From contig OZ246009.1 in assembly GCA_965230535.1 (NCBI GenBank), positions 992,001-1,056,000 of the forward strand: DNA of 64,000 nucleotides, in the 5' to 3' direction. This document shows, piece by piece, positions 1 through 9,597 of this stretch (its first letter is position 1; each line of letters opens with the position of its first letter). Both the position numbers and the translations under genes were made by a program. The DNA is from JAUILH01 sp965230535. Lineage in GTDB: Bacteria > Bacteroidota > Bacteroidia > Flavobacteriales_D > JAUILH01. The notes under the pieces are model-generated. The model saw only the letters and a list, made by a program, of their open reading frames with translations. It was not told where the DNA came from and searched no databases.

Positions 1-1255
1 TATATGGTCTTCCTGCTCTCCAGGAGTCAAGGGCTCTGTACCAGTGACTTTTGTATCCGGGGGAACGTTCAAGTTCATAAACATTGTCAGAAAAGGGATG
101 ATCAATTTTCCTAAAACTAAATGAGAGCGTGGCTCCGGTTGCTTCCTGTCCGTAATACCAGTACTCACGTTTAAATTGTTTCATAACCCTTTCCGGCGGT
201 CCGAATATAATGAGAATTAGTCCGCGATCGGTAGCCCACCCTTCATTGAAGGTACTGAAATAGCGGTTGGCTTCTTCCACGCGTTTGTAATATGATCGAA
301 TGGCTTCTCTTGCAAAGCTTTTTGATCCTGCCCATTTCAACCAATAACTTTCGGCAATGTCTTTGGGGATATCAGCAGAATCTATTTTAGCGTATTCTGC
401 TCTGGAGGTTAAATATCGCAAGGGCGCACAAAACAAATCTGAAGATTTTACTTCAGGAAAACTGTTCGAAAACTTCAACAGGGTGAAGGAGTTGTCTGAA
501 TTCTGATCAGCGTAAACTCGATAAACACCATCTTTTGTCAATGTGATTTCTCCATTTCCTTTAAACGGAATGACCAATGTGTTTTCTGATTTGGGCTTGT
601 ATTCAACTGCTTTTCCGGATGAAAATGGGGGAAGAGGAAGCTCGGAACCAAAATCGTAATGTTTTAAGTAAAGGGAGTCGCTTTGAATTAACTGACTTTC
701 AATCTTGATTAGCTCTTCGGAAGTGATGATGTTGCCTGGCAGGACCTTTCCGGCTTCTGTTTTGAGCAGAAAAGACTGCCTGTTTTGGAAACGCTGTCTG
801 TTGAATTCTTCATACACAATGGTTTGCGAAGGTCGATTTAAATCCTGTAAGAAAATGACTATATCGTAAGTCTGGTTGTGTGCCGAACGAAATGCCATTT
901 TACCTTGAATGAGGTGTTGGTTGGTTTCTTTCTTTTTGTCTTTAAAAACCTGACTATTGCTATCGAGAATGGCGTTTGAAGCAGGATCTATGATTTGGTA
1001 GCCCAGTCGAAACTTAGCAGCAAAGAGCTCGTTTGAAAAACGGGTATATAAAAGTTCGCTTGTTTTCAGAGAAAAGTAAATGGCACTGCTGTCAACGCTT
1101 GTGTGATACAACTTAAAATCTGCATTAATGGTTTGGGACTTTGAGTTATAAAGATTTGAAAACTGAGGTTGAGGCGTGGCTCTTCGGTTGCTTGTGCAAG
1201 CTGCCAATGAACAAATAATTAAAAGACCAATCAGGTATTTATTCAGAACCTTCAT
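1..1255 (-). CDS. GWxTD domain lipoprotein (3' end cut by window edge)
   Basis: The minus-strand frame is open from an ATG at 1253-1255 to the window edge, giving about 418 residues without a stop. The N-terminus is a lipoprotein signal with a lipobox ending Leu-Ala-Ala-Cys around residue 20, so the product is probably anchored in the envelope. Around residue 340 it reads NEGWATDRG, followed by a GPPERV stretch. This is the signature of the GWxTD domain, known from Bacteroidota proteins of undefined biochemical role. The start overlaps the end of rmuC by 17 bp, so the two are probably co-transcribed. Only the extreme C-terminus should be missing. Confidence 0.85.
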   Translation of the reverse strand, partial: MKVLNKYLIGLLIICSLAACTSNRRATPQPQFSNLYNSKSQTINADFKLYHTSVDSSAIYFSLKTSELLYTRFSNELFAAKFRLGYQIIDPASNAILDSNSQVFKDKKKETNQHLIQGKMAFRSAHNQTYDIVIFLQDLNRPSQTIVYEEFNRQRFQNRQSFLLKTEAGKVLPGNIITSEELIKIESQLIQSDSLYLKHYDFGSELPLPPFSSGKAVEYKPKSENTLVIPFKGNGEITLTKDGVYRVYADQNSDNSFTLLKFSNSFPEVKSSDLFCAPLRYLTSRAEYAKIDSADIPKDIAESYWLKWAGSKSFAREAIRSYYKRVEEANRYFSTFNEGWATDRGLILIIFGPPERVMKQFKREYWYYGQEATGATLSFSFRKIDHPFSDNVYELERSPGYKSHWYRALDSWRAGRPY

Positions 1256-2579
1256 TCAATTCGTTTTCTGTGTTCTCTAAGAACGTCTCCGGAATGCTTT
1301 TACTTGCCTTGGCTCCTAATTTTTTTAGTTTTTGAGTGCTGTTAATCAGGTTGCCGCTTCCGGTTTGAAGTTTGTTGATAGCACCTTCGTAGGAGCTTTT
1401 TGCCTGATCCAATCTGTTTTTAATGGCTTCCATATCACTTAGGAAGCCAACAAATTTATCGTATAGTTTGCCTGCTTGTCGTGCAATTTCAATGGCATTT
1501 TTTGTCTGGCGTTCCTGCTTCCAGGCAGAAGATACAGCACGTAATGTAGCCAATAGGGTCGAAGGGCTAACAATCACCACATTTCTTTCCCATGCATAGC
1601 CGTAAATGTCCTGATCTTGCTGAACTGTCAATGAAAAACTGGACTCTATCGGAATAAATAACAGCACAAACTCCGGGCTATTGAGTCCGGTTGAAGTATG
1701 GTAGTTTTTATCGCTGAGTAATTTGATGTGTGCCTTCACGGAATCTATGTGTGCCTTAAGAGCACGACTTCTGAACTCCTCATCTTCTGAAGACACATAT
1801 TTCTCATAGGCCAACAGAGATACTTTACTATCAATGATTAAATGCTTGTTGTCCGTGAGTTTGATGACAACATCTGGTCTCACCGTACTGCCATCTATAT
1901 TGGTATCGGTGTGTTGTGTAAAATACTCGGCGCCTTCCCTCAAACCAGATTGTTCTAATACACGCTCCAGAATAAACTCTCCCCAATTCCCCTGAGCTTT
2001 GTTGTCTCCTTTCAAGGCTTTGGTAAGATTTTGAGCATCCTCCAGCATCTGATTGTTTAACTGAGTGAGTTGCTTGATGTGTTCACTAAGGGAATTTCTC
2101 TCCTTGGCAGATTCGATTTGAGTTTTATGAACTGTGTCCTCAAATGCACGAATCTTTTCAGAGAAAGGTTTTAAGACAGTGTCCAATTGCTCTTTGTTTT
2201 GGGCTTTGAAAGACTGACTTTTCTCTTCCAGAATTTTGTTGGCCACATTTTCAAAATGCAGGCTCAACTGTTTTTGGAGTCGGTCCACATTCTCTTCCTG
2301 CTGACCGATACTGGCCTCCAGGTGCTGAATGGTTGTTTGATAACCGGCATTCTCTTTGTACAGCTTTTCAAGCTTCTGGGCATCAGACTCTATCCTTTCT
2401 TTGCTCGCCTGAAATTGCTGTTTGATGTGATTCAATTCTCCAGAAATTTCGGCCTTTTCAGTCAATAGACTTTGTACTTCACCAGAACGATCATCACTGC
2501 CTTTCAACTTCAAATTGAAATATAAATAGGCAATTATAAAGCCCAATACTAACCCGATTAATATGCCAAGCATCCACAT
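1239..2579 (-). CDS. rmuC: RmuC family DNA recombination protein
   Basis: The 446-residue product has one N-terminal membrane helix (residues 3-22), a long coiled coil (about 30-190) and then the RmuC domain. That domain is recognised by GNWGEFILERVLEQSGL near residue 200, a RPDVVIKL stretch, VLLFIPIESSF, and SAWKQERQ with IARQAGKLYDKF further on. RmuC proteins limit inversions at short inverted repeats, and their fold is nuclease-like. Length and domain order are normal for the family. It sits upstream of, and overlaps, the GWxTD lipoprotein gene. Confidence 0.93.
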   Translation of the reverse strand: MWMLGILIGLVLGFIIAYLYFNLKLKGSDDRSGEVQSLLTEKAEISGELNHIKQQFQASKERIESDAQKLEKLYKENAGYQTTIQHLEASIGQQEENVDRLQKQLSLHFENVANKILEEKSQSFKAQNKEQLDTVLKPFSEKIRAFEDTVHKTQIESAKERNSLSEHIKQLTQLNNQMLEDAQNLTKALKGDNKAQGNWGEFILERVLEQSGLREGAEYFTQHTDTNIDGSTVRPDVVIKLTDNKHLIIDSKVSLLAYEKYVSSEDEEFRSRALKAHIDSVKAHIKLLSDKNYHTSTGLNSPEFVLLFIPIESSFSLTVQQDQDIYGYAWERNVVIVSPSTLLATLRAVSSAWKQERQTKNAIEIARQAGKLYDKFVGFLSDMEAIKNRLDQAKSSYEGAINKLQTGSGNLINSTQKLKKLGAKASKSIPETFLENTENELNEGSE

Positions 2580-2684
2580 AATACAAAGGTAAGCATATTG
2601 TTAGGAAAGAAAACGTAATCTATTGATGTTCTGGCTAATTTTATGATGAGCAATTTATTGAGCAGAATCATTATATTTAGGTCC

Positions 2685-2954
2685 ATGGGAGCAGATGAAA
2701 ATACTGAAGAGAGAGGATTGTGGTCATCCATTTTTTTAATGATTGCAATTGGTGTAGTAGGGTTGGGAACCATACTGCTGATTACAACTGAGCTTGGATA
2801 TGAATTGAGGTACAGAGGAACGGAAATGCCAATGGTGGATTTTCATGCCTTTTTAGGGACCTGTGCCCTGGGGGTGATCTTTTATGGATTTTCCTGGTTG
2901 GCCGACATCAAGCGTCAGATGCGAATGAGAAAGAAAAGAAAATCTAAGGAATAG
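2685..2954 (+). CDS. small two-helix membrane protein, unknown function
   Basis: The product is about 89 residues with two hydrophobic segments (around residues 14-34 and 55-75) separated by a charged loop, and it ends in a very basic tail rich in Arg and Lys. I chose the ATG at 2685. It begins MGADENTEERG and lies 5 nt after TATATTTA, which resembles a Bacteroidota -7 box. An in-frame ATG at 2643 would add 14 residues. It is divergent from rmuC and convergent with the L,D-transpeptidase gene, 4 bp away. I do not recognise a family. Confidence 0.6.
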   Translation: MGADENTEERGLWSSIFLMIAIGVVGLGTILLITTELGYELRYRGTEMPMVDFHAFLGTCALGVIFYGFSWLADIKRQMRMRKKRKSKE

Positions 2955-2958
2955 TTTT

Positions 2959-3585
2959 CTAGATATTCAGGATCAATACTTTGGTAGAGGTGTCTATCAG
3001 GTCAAACAATTCAATGATATCAGAGTTTTTCATTCTGATGCAACCATGAGAAACAGCCTGTCCTAAACGACCTTCTTCCGGGGTGCCGTGAATATAGATG
3101 TATCTTGAAAACGTATCTACTTTACCACCTTTGTTTTTGCCCTCTTCTAACCCGGTTAAGCGAATGGCTCTTGTGGTCACCAGATCTTCTTTTGAAATGG
3201 TTTCGTCCTTGTAAATCTCACACTTTCGCCCAGTGTAATTAGGCCCTTTAATGATGCCACCCAAAGGTACTCTGGAACCTGTTTTAGATTGGATTTTCAA
3301 TAAACCACTCGGTGTGCATTCGGTGTGTTGTACATTGCCAAGTCCGTTTTTTGCTGTGGAAACAACATACGATTTGAGCAACTTGCCGTCTTTGATCAAA
3401 TGCATTTTTTGCTGCTTCACTTCTACATACAAGTAATTGTCAAAGTTGTGTTTCGGGTATCGTATTGAAATGTAGTCACTCAGAAACTGAAGTTTTTCCT
3501 TGAAATTGGAATCACTGTTATTAACAGGTGTATCCAGTCCTACCCCAATGGTCATGATCAATGCTATGACAAGTTTACTCAGCAT
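2959..3585 (-). CDS. L,D-transpeptidase (YkuD-type), exported
   Basis: The 208-residue product has an N-terminal signal or anchor helix and a YkuD catalytic domain in its C-terminal half. The active-site motif is visible as IHGTPEE (His166) followed by SHGCIRM with Cys182 as nucleophile. Such enzymes form 3-3 cross-links in peptidoglycan or attach proteins to it, using acyl-donor tetrapeptides in the periplasm. Its start codon overlaps the stop of the preceding lipoprotein gene (TAATG), which implies translational coupling. The catalytic residues look intact. Confidence 0.9.
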   Translation of the reverse strand: MLSKLVIALIMTIGVGLDTPVNNSDSNFKEKLQFLSDYISIRYPKHNFDNYLYVEVKQQKMHLIKDGKLLKSYVVSTAKNGLGNVQHTECTPSGLLKIQSKTGSRVPLGGIIKGPNYTGRKCEIYKDETISKEDLVTTRAIRLTGLEEGKNKGGKVDTFSRYIYIHGTPEEGRLGQAVSHGCIRMKNSDIIELFDLIDTSTKVLILNI

Positions 3586-4409
3586 TACTTAACCGCTCTG
3601 ATTGATGGATGCGCTCCGATGGTACCGGCGTATTTTCTTTCTTCTGCCGTGGAATCGTCAATGTATTCACCTTCTTCGTCCATGATCTCTTCAAAGAAAA
3701 TGTCCAGGAAATCTATTTTAATATCACCACTTTGTTCCAGTTGGCATGTGATGTAAGTTTCTCCACTCACGGGAGGATCCCCACCACCAGAGAATTCTGC
3801 GATTTGTGCACATGATTTAACTTCTCCATTCTCTACATAGCTGGCAAAATAATGCTCACCTCCGCCATAAGGACAAGCTTCATAAGTATGCCAATCAACC
3901 AACCAGATCAGGTAATAGCTGTTTTCGTCGACTTGCAGGTAATCATATGGATGACAGTCAGCATGACGAATCATGCCAATATCAAGATTGTTTTCAAATT
4001 CCTCTAATGCAGCGTCTCCTGCATTTCTAATAGAATCCATTTCAACCGCTTTACTGAGATAGATTTCGGATCTGCTGCTTAATTCATCCTGAGAGTAGTT
4101 GGTCATCAAGACGGAAATTTGTTCACCTGTAAAAACGGGTTCCTTGTACTCGTCATTTTCTTCATAAGATTCTTCAATGGAGTAAGGAAATGATGCTTTA
4201 TCAAACCATTCTGTTTGAATGCCTGCCATATCAATTGTAAAAACCTCAGAGACTACAGGATCTGATTCAGGGCTTTGTTCCAAAGTGTCAACAGTTGTTT
4301 CAGCTTTCTTTGGAGAGTTTTCTGTTTTATCAGAGTCGTTTTCGGCCTTCTCTTCATTACATGCAACAAGTGCAAGCGTTAATGCAAAAAATAGAGTTGT
4401 TTTTTTCAT
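3585..4409 (-). CDS. lipoprotein of unknown function
   Basis: The 274-residue product has a clear lipoprotein signal (basic MKK, hydrophobic core, then LALVAC), followed by an acidic, Ser/Thr/Glu-rich linker to about residue 60. The rest is acidic and carries several Cys, for instance around ADCHPYDYL and EACPYGGGEHYF, which fits an extracytoplasmic fold with possible disulphides. It is the first gene of a two-gene unit with the L,D-transpeptidase (1 bp overlap), which suggests a cell-wall role by association only. No family was recognised. Confidence 0.75.
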   Translation of the reverse strand: MKKTTLFFALTLALVACNEEKAENDSDKTENSPKKAETTVDTLEQSPESDPVVSEVFTIDMAGIQTEWFDKASFPYSIEESYEENDEYKEPVFTGEQISVLMTNYSQDELSSRSEIYLSKAVEMDSIRNAGDAALEEFENNLDIGMIRHADCHPYDYLQVDENSYYLIWLVDWHTYEACPYGGGEHYFASYVENGEVKSCAQIAEFSGGGDPPVSGETYITCQLEQSGDIKIDFLDIFFEEIMDEEGEYIDDSTAEERKYAGTIGAHPSIRAVK

Positions 4410-4500
4410 ATCTACCGGGATAGGCGAACGAAAATAATAAAATCATTTTTTTATGAAATGTCACTTATCGAATAGTGGTTGGGAAGAGGAATGTCTTGAC

Positions 4501-6216
4501 TTAGAAATAATTGATAAAACCAAAGTGTATTTTGGCTGATCTGAGTAAAAACTCTCCATCAGAAAGTCTGCCCAGCGCATAGCTCAGGGTGAAAATTCCG
4601 GCTTTGGTTTGAAATGAAATTCCTAATCCGAAACTTCTTGGACTGTCAAAAGCCAGGCTGTCCGTAGCCCGATTTTCAAAGTAACCATAATCGAAGAAAG
4701 TGTAGAGGTAGGAGTTCTGTTCCAGCAAAAAGCGATATTCCAATGTTCCAATGATATGACTTGAGGCCAGGATACTTTGATCATCAAAACCACGAATGGT
4801 TTGTAGTCCACCCAAACGCTTCATTTCATTGATGAAAATTGGATCATTGATAAGCCAGTGTCCTTGAGCTCCTAACATAAAAGTGGTTCTTCCAAGAAGT
4901 GGAATAAAAACCTGTCCTTTTCCGCTAATCTCATAGTGATTGGTTCGGAGTTGTACGTTATCATACACACTAATGTCGACAGAGTCCAGCGGAATGATTG
5001 TTTTAAATCCCGCACCACCCTTTGCCGTGAGTGTATAGCCCTTTCTGGGATTTAATCGATAATCCAGATTTTGAAAAAGAAGTTCGACTCCAAAGGTGTT
5101 TTTTCTGGTGTTGTTGAATTGAGGTAGGACAGGTGACCATTTAAACCTTTCTTCATCCAAAACGGTACTGGTATAGTTTTTAATGAAAATACCCACGAAA
5201 CTGTTGCCCGGTAGCTGAAGTCTCAAATTTGCTTCAGGTTGTACTTCCAGATAAGTACTGTCTCGTTTGTAAAGATTGAAACTACCTCCAATACCAAAAG
5301 GACTGCCTAAAAAGTAAGGGAAGTAAGTACTGATATCCAGTTCTTGAGTTTGTGTTTGCAATTTTTGCCAATGAAAGCCCAGCTTTTCTCCACGGTTAAA
5401 GGCATTCGTTAGCCCCAGTTTTATGTCTCCTGTGAAAGTGATTTTTCCATTGTTGTCTGGCAGAACGCCCAATATTCCGTTGAAATTATTCGCGTTGTTT
5501 TTTGCCAGGTAAACGTAAATATCTGCTTTACCTCTTTCAAAAATAACTTCAGGAGCCTTACTGGATCTTAGGAACTGAAGCTCCTTAATTCTGATATTGA
5601 TTTCTTCAAACAGCTTTTGATTATAAGGATCACCATTGTGAATTTTTATGGAATTACAGAGGTACTTATAATTGATCTGTGCGCCCTTAATGTGGATGGT
5701 GTCAACTGTAATTAAATCCAGCGGTTTAATATCTAAATGGGCTTTTATACTTGAGGATTCTATGTCGTCAATTTTCAGCTTAATCTGTGCAAAAGGGTAG
5801 CCATTGTTCTCATATTGAGCTAACAGATTTTCGATAAGTGCTGACAGCTTTTTGGGAGAAATTGGCTTTTTGCTGTAGAGCTTTTCGCGAAATCCAGATC
5901 GGTTTAGATATTCATCAGGAATGCCTCTGGCACTGAGTTCTGCCCATTTGTATTGTTGTCCAATATGAAGCCAGGCTGTCCCTTGTAAACTGTCGTATTT
6001 TGCAGAATCCACATTGGCACTCAAATAACCTGAAGCCATAAGGTTTAATTGTACTTCCTGTACATGACTTTGTGCTGCCTGTAGACTCTTAAAATTTTGC
6101 TTCTTCTTTACCAATTCATGAGAAGATTCAGCATGAATTTCCAGAGCATATTGAGATGCTGCACCGTTACACAGGCATACAAGCATTATCGCAGATATGA
6201 ATGCTCTCAACAACAT
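4501..6216 (-). CDS. BamA/TamA-family outer membrane barrel protein
   Basis: The 571-residue exported protein has POTRA-like repeats in the N-terminal half and an Omp85-type barrel in the C-terminal half. The barrel region contains GGLQTIRGFDDQS, the Omp85 loop motif with its RGF triad, then a series of alternating beta-strands ending in a terminal Phe, as expected for outer membrane insertion. At this size it is smaller than BamA and closer to TamA-like or patatin-less D15 proteins. It is monocistronic or loosely linked to ung upstream. The role in protein or lipid insertion is inferred from the family. Confidence 0.85.
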   Translation of the reverse strand: MLLRAFISAIMLVCLCNGAASQYALEIHAESSHELVKKKQNFKSLQAAQSHVQEVQLNLMASGYLSANVDSAKYDSLQGTAWLHIGQQYKWAELSARGIPDEYLNRSGFREKLYSKKPISPKKLSALIENLLAQYENNGYPFAQIKLKIDDIESSSIKAHLDIKPLDLITVDTIHIKGAQINYKYLCNSIKIHNGDPYNQKLFEEINIRIKELQFLRSSKAPEVIFERGKADIYVYLAKNNANNFNGILGVLPDNNGKITFTGDIKLGLTNAFNRGEKLGFHWQKLQTQTQELDISTYFPYFLGSPFGIGGSFNLYKRDSTYLEVQPEANLRLQLPGNSFVGIFIKNYTSTVLDEERFKWSPVLPQFNNTRKNTFGVELLFQNLDYRLNPRKGYTLTAKGGAGFKTIIPLDSVDISVYDNVQLRTNHYEISGKGQVFIPLLGRTTFMLGAQGHWLINDPIFINEMKRLGGLQTIRGFDDQSILASSHIIGTLEYRFLLEQNSYLYTFFDYGYFENRATDSLAFDSPRSFGLGISFQTKAGIFTLSYALGRLSDGEFLLRSAKIHFGFINYF

Positions 6217-6254
6217 CTATGGTAAAGTAACGAAAAGAAACTTAAGATAGTCTG

Positions 6255-6935
6255 CTACCAACTAACCGGCTCCAATCCTTTACTTGCAAGAATTTCATTG
6301 CATTTGGAAAAGTGTCCACTCCCCAAAAATCCTCTGTGGGCAGAAAATGGAGAAGGGTGGGTGGTTTGTAGTATGTGATGTTTTGACTGATCTATTAGTT
6401 GAGCTTTTTGTTGTGCAAAGCTTCCCCATAAAAGAAAAACCACATCTGTTTTTTCACTGGATATGGTCTGAATTACCTTGTCCGTGAACTGTTCCCATCC
6501 TCTTTTTTGATGAGACCCTGGTGTTTTGTGTCGTACAGTTAGGGTTGCATTGAGAAGCATCACGCCTTGTTTGGCCCACCGTTCCAGATTTCCCGAGGAT
6601 GGGGTAGGGATGCTCAGGTCGCGTTCAATTTCCTTAAAAATGTTTTTGAGTGATGGAGGTTGAACGATCCCATCTGACACAGAAAAGCATAAACCGTTCG
6701 CCTGTCCGGGACCATGATAGGGGTCTTGTCCGATGATAACTACTTTCAATTCATCTAATGGCGTGTGGTGAAATGCGGAGAAAATTTGCTTGCCCGGAGG
6801 ATAAATTTTATTCGGATGAGCCGCTTTTTCCTGTAATAAGAAGGCTTTAAGTGCTTTGAAATAGTCTTTTTGAAACTCTGAAGACAGTGCTTTTAACCAG
6901 GATTCCGGAAGATCAGGTGTTTTAATAGTTACCAT
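6255..6935 (-). CDS. ung: uracil-DNA glycosylase (family 1)
   Basis: The 226-residue cytosolic enzyme removes uracil from DNA and starts base excision repair. The water-activating motif GQDPYHG carries Asp71, the GVMLLNATLTV strand follows near residue 124, and the DNA-intercalation loop HPSPFSAHRGF starts at His193. Length and order are typical of E. coli Ung homologues. It lies 38 bp upstream of the BamA/TamA-like gene on the same strand. Confidence 0.96.
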   Translation of the reverse strand: MVTIKTPDLPESWLKALSSEFQKDYFKALKAFLLQEKAAHPNKIYPPGKQIFSAFHHTPLDELKVVIIGQDPYHGPGQANGLCFSVSDGIVQPPSLKNIFKEIERDLSIPTPSSGNLERWAKQGVMLLNATLTVRHKTPGSHQKRGWEQFTDKVIQTISSEKTDVVFLLWGSFAQQKAQLIDQSKHHILQTTHPSPFSAHRGFLGSGHFSKCNEILASKGLEPVSW

Positions 6936-7030
6936 TTTGGGTTTTTGAGTCTAAATTGGCAGGAAAGTTGCTAATTATTCTAGTGATTAAAAAAAGTTTC
7001 GTAACTTTTCCACTTCTTAACAAAAACAAT

Positions 7031-7149
7031 ATGAAGAGATTTGCAATTGTAGCATTGGTTATTTGAGTGTAGCGCTGGTATCATCTTGTGCTTCTGGTAG
7101 AAATGGCGGTGGCGGCGGCAAAGGTAAGTGTCCGGCTTACGGAGGTTAA
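7031..7149 (+). pseudogene. tiny Gly-rich lipoprotein with a -1 frameshift
   Basis: An ATG at 7031 opens MKRFAIVALVI and then hits TGA. The reading continues one frame over as SVALVSSCASGRN, a run of five Gly, KGKCPAYGG and a TAA at 7147-7149. Adding one T to the TTT at about 7061-7064 would join the two into a normal 39-residue lipoprotein with a lipobox ending Val-Ser-Ser-Cys. So this is either a real one-base deletion or a sequencing slip in a short T-run. It lies in a 394-bp gap between ung and the esterase gene; I see nothing else firm there. Confidence 0.6.
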
Positions 7150-7329
7150 TTTAACCTTGCCCCTTAATATTCTTAAATTCCATTCATTTTTGATGGGCTG
7201 TTATGTCTGATCCTTTTCCGGGAGTATTGTTCCTGTCTTGAATTTTGATTTAATACTTTAGATAACAGGATATACCTGTCCGTTGCGGTTTTCTTATATT
7301 TATATCCGTTATTCTTTAAAAGTAATCAG

Positions 7330-8160
7330 GTGACTAAAGTAATTTACTACTTGTGCTTCATAGTTCTTATTTATGGGTGCAAAACTAAAGCTGAGTTAAA
7401 TCACACAGCTCCAAGCGATCCCATTCCCGAACATGACAATTTTTCCATGGACTCCAAACATGTGAATGAACTTAGAGTCATTAACGTGTGGACACCACCA
7501 TCATATGTAGATGGGACGAGTCGATTTCCGGTTTTATACATGCCTGATGGAGGAATAAAAGAGGACTTTCCTCACATTGCAAATACGATCTCAAAATTGG
7601 TGGAAAGCAAGCAAATTCCGCCCATTATTTTGGTTGGAATAGAAAACACAGAGAGAAGGCGAGATCTTACAGGCTTTTCGGAAACAAAAGACGATGAGCA
7701 GTACTGTCCGCTTACAGATGGCGCAAAGAATTTTAGAAACTTCATATTCAAAGAGCTCAAACCCGAAATCGAGAAGAAATACAGAACAACAGATCAATCG
7801 GGGATTATTGGAGAATCTCTGGCGGGCTTGTTTGTTGTGGAAACGTATATGATCAGTCCAGGTACATTCGATTTCTATATTGCCATGGATCCATCTCTTT
7901 GGTGGAACGATCACTATTTGGTCAGAAAGGCCGATTCTTTGTTCGGGGCCATGCCTAATGAAGATGCCAGACTCTGGTTTGCGGGATCAAGTGCAGAAGA
8001 TATCTCAGAATATACCAACGAACTTGAAGGAGTTTTGAAGACCAGTGCACCGGATAAACTAACATGGAAGTACTCAGATGAGCCAGGAGAGAAGCACCAC
8101 ACAATTTTCAGAGCTACAAAAGAAAAAGCACTGATCTGGACCTTGTCAGGAAACAAATAA
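7330..8160 (+). CDS. putative esterase (alpha/beta hydrolase, EstD/Fes-like), lipoprotein
   Basis: The 276-residue protein starts with GTG and a lipoprotein signal ending Ile-Tyr-Gly-Cys17. The body is an alpha/beta hydrolase of the putative esterase family: a PVLYMPDGG strand-turn near residue 67, the nucleophile elbow GESLAG with Ser163, and a C-terminal KHHTIF with the likely catalytic His. Such enzymes hydrolyse esters such as siderophore or S-formylglutathione substrates; which one applies here is not visible. Start choice: the GTG directly precedes the signal peptide and no better ATG exists. Confidence 0.82.
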   Translation: MTKVIYYLCFIVLIYGCKTKAELNHTAPSDPIPEHDNFSMDSKHVNELRVINVWTPPSYVDGTSRFPVLYMPDGGIKEDFPHIANTISKLVESKQIPPIILVGIENTERRRDLTGFSETKDDEQYCPLTDGAKNFRNFIFKELKPEIEKKYRTTDQSGIIGESLAGLFVVETYMISPGTFDFYIAMDPSLWWNDHYLVRKADSLFGAMPNEDARLWFAGSSAEDISEYTNELEGVLKTSAPDKLTWKYSDEPGEKHHTIFRATKEKALIWTLSGNK

Positions 8161-8257
8161 AGCTCTGGGAAAGAGGAAAATTACATTTCCGATACACTCT
8201 TTAACATTGTTTAAACTGTTTTAAAGAACAACACACATATCATTGCTCAAAAAAACT

Positions 8258-8863
8258 ATGACACAAAAAATTATCACCACCACAATCGCAATGTTCCTTC
8301 TAAGTCTTTCAACAATTTGCAATGGACAGGAGAAGGAGAATGAACCGGAAACTATATTAACATCTCCGGATGATTGGGGGATAGAAGTGATTCCATTTCC
8401 TCTCGGCTTTGCACCTTCTATCGATATGGTTGGAATTGAAGATATCCGATTTGCTCCGGGTTGGCCAGATTCTACTCATCAAAATTTCTGGACCTATTCT
8501 TTTGCCTGGTATATTGATACGTATGGAGCCATGACTGAAGACAAGTTAACCAAGTTCTTCAATGCCTATTACGATGGACTCAATGATATTGATCATCACA
8601 ACAGGCAGGATACCGCTAAAGTGAATCAAATGCCAAAAACCGTCTCTCTTTTCGTGAAAACAGAAGAGGGCTTTACCGGTAAGATGTACACTTACGACAG
8701 GTTTACAACCAAAGCTTACTTCACGTTAAACGTTAAAGTAACAGAGCAATTTTGTACAAAAACGAAAAAACAGATTGTTCGTTGCGACATTTCTCCCAGA
8801 CCCATTGACCACAAAGTTTGGGAAATATTTAAAAATGTTAAAATCAAGGAGGTTTGTGAGTAA
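8258..8863 (+). CDS. exported protein of unknown function
   Basis: About 201 residues with a Sec signal peptide (MTQKII, hydrophobic core, cleavage likely after ICNG). The mature part is rich in aromatic residues, with WTYSFAWYIDTYG in the middle and two conserved-looking Cys near the C-terminus. I chose the ATG at 8258 rather than a TTG 15 bp upstream because it gives a clean signal peptide. It is followed after about 40 bp by another small exported protein. No family was recognised. Confidence 0.65.
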   Translation: MTQKIITTTIAMFLLSLSTICNGQEKENEPETILTSPDDWGIEVIPFPLGFAPSIDMVGIEDIRFAPGWPDSTHQNFWTYSFAWYIDTYGAMTEDKLTKFFNAYYDGLNDIDHHNRQDTAKVNQMPKTVSLFVKTEEGFTGKMYTYDRFTTKAYFTLNVKVTEQFCTKTKKQIVRCDISPRPIDHKVWEIFKNVKIKEVCE

Positions 8864-8904
8864 TGGCCAGATAGCTTGGCGTATTCTTTGTATCTTTCTG
8901 CTTG

Positions 8905-9597
8905 ATGATGAAAGTCAAGTTCATACTTGTGTTTTGCACCTTGCTGTCGACCATGTTCGCATTTGCGAATGGAGACGATGATGGTCAGGAACCTGAAAAA
9001 AAGGATGTCAAAATCAACACAAAAAGTCATTCTATTCAGATTGGGAAAGATGTGATTTATGAGCTTGACTGGAAGGAGCTAAAAAAGATTCTTGGAAAAC
9101 CAAACAGAGTCTTAGCAGATACAAGCAGGGAGCGGTATGAGGAGCATGGCTTTGGCGATACGCCATCAACTTCAACAATGATTCAGGTAATCAATTATTA
9201 CTATATCTATGATGATTTAGGTTTGATGTTCTATACCAGGAATGGAAAATCTAATAGAAAGGCCCCTGAGTTTATGTCGGTTCATTTTGATAATGAGCGA
9301 ATATTTTCGAATACAAAAGATTTGCCCTATGCCCCGAAAAATGCATTTACCAGTCAACTAATCATTAATGATCAGGTATTCAAATCTCATCAGAAGCAAT
9401 TGCCGAACGGTGTGGATTACAATACTGAGGAATTTGATATGTACAAGACTTCTTTCGGACCAACATCCATAGGAGGGACTATTGACAGATTATATTCAAT
9501 TGATGCAAATCCTTACATGATGTTCTATCTGGATTCTAAGAAGAGCCAGAAAATAAGCAGACTTGAAATTCGCATTTTACCCAATTCCGATGAATAA
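8905..9597 (+). CDS. exported protein of unknown function
   Basis: About 230 residues with an N-terminal signal peptide (MKVKFILVFCTLLS, then AFA as a likely cleavage site) and an acidic start to the mature part. The rest contains mixed beta-type sequence with many Tyr, and no Cys beyond the signal. The start is either of two adjacent ATGs (8905 or 8908); the upstream TTG is less likely. The stop overlaps the start of the ankyrin lipoprotein gene by 8 bp (ATGAATAA), so the two are coupled. No family was recognised. Confidence 0.65.
   Translation: MMKVKFILVFCTLLSTMFAFANGDDDGQEPEKKDVKINTKSHSIQIGKDVIYELDWKELKKILGKPNRVLADTSRERYEEHGFGDTPSTSTMIQVINYYYIYDDLGLMFYTRNGKSNRKAPEFMSVHFDNERIFSNTKDLPYAPKNAFTSQLIINDQVFKSHQKQLPNGVDYNTEEFDMYKTSFGPTSIGGTIDRLYSIDANPYMMFYLDSKKSQKISRLEIRILPNSDE

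Noticed and set aside
7031..7149. Programmed frameshift in the small lipoprotein
   Set aside because: There is no slippery heptamer or following structure at the TTT run; a lost base or sequencing slip is simpler.
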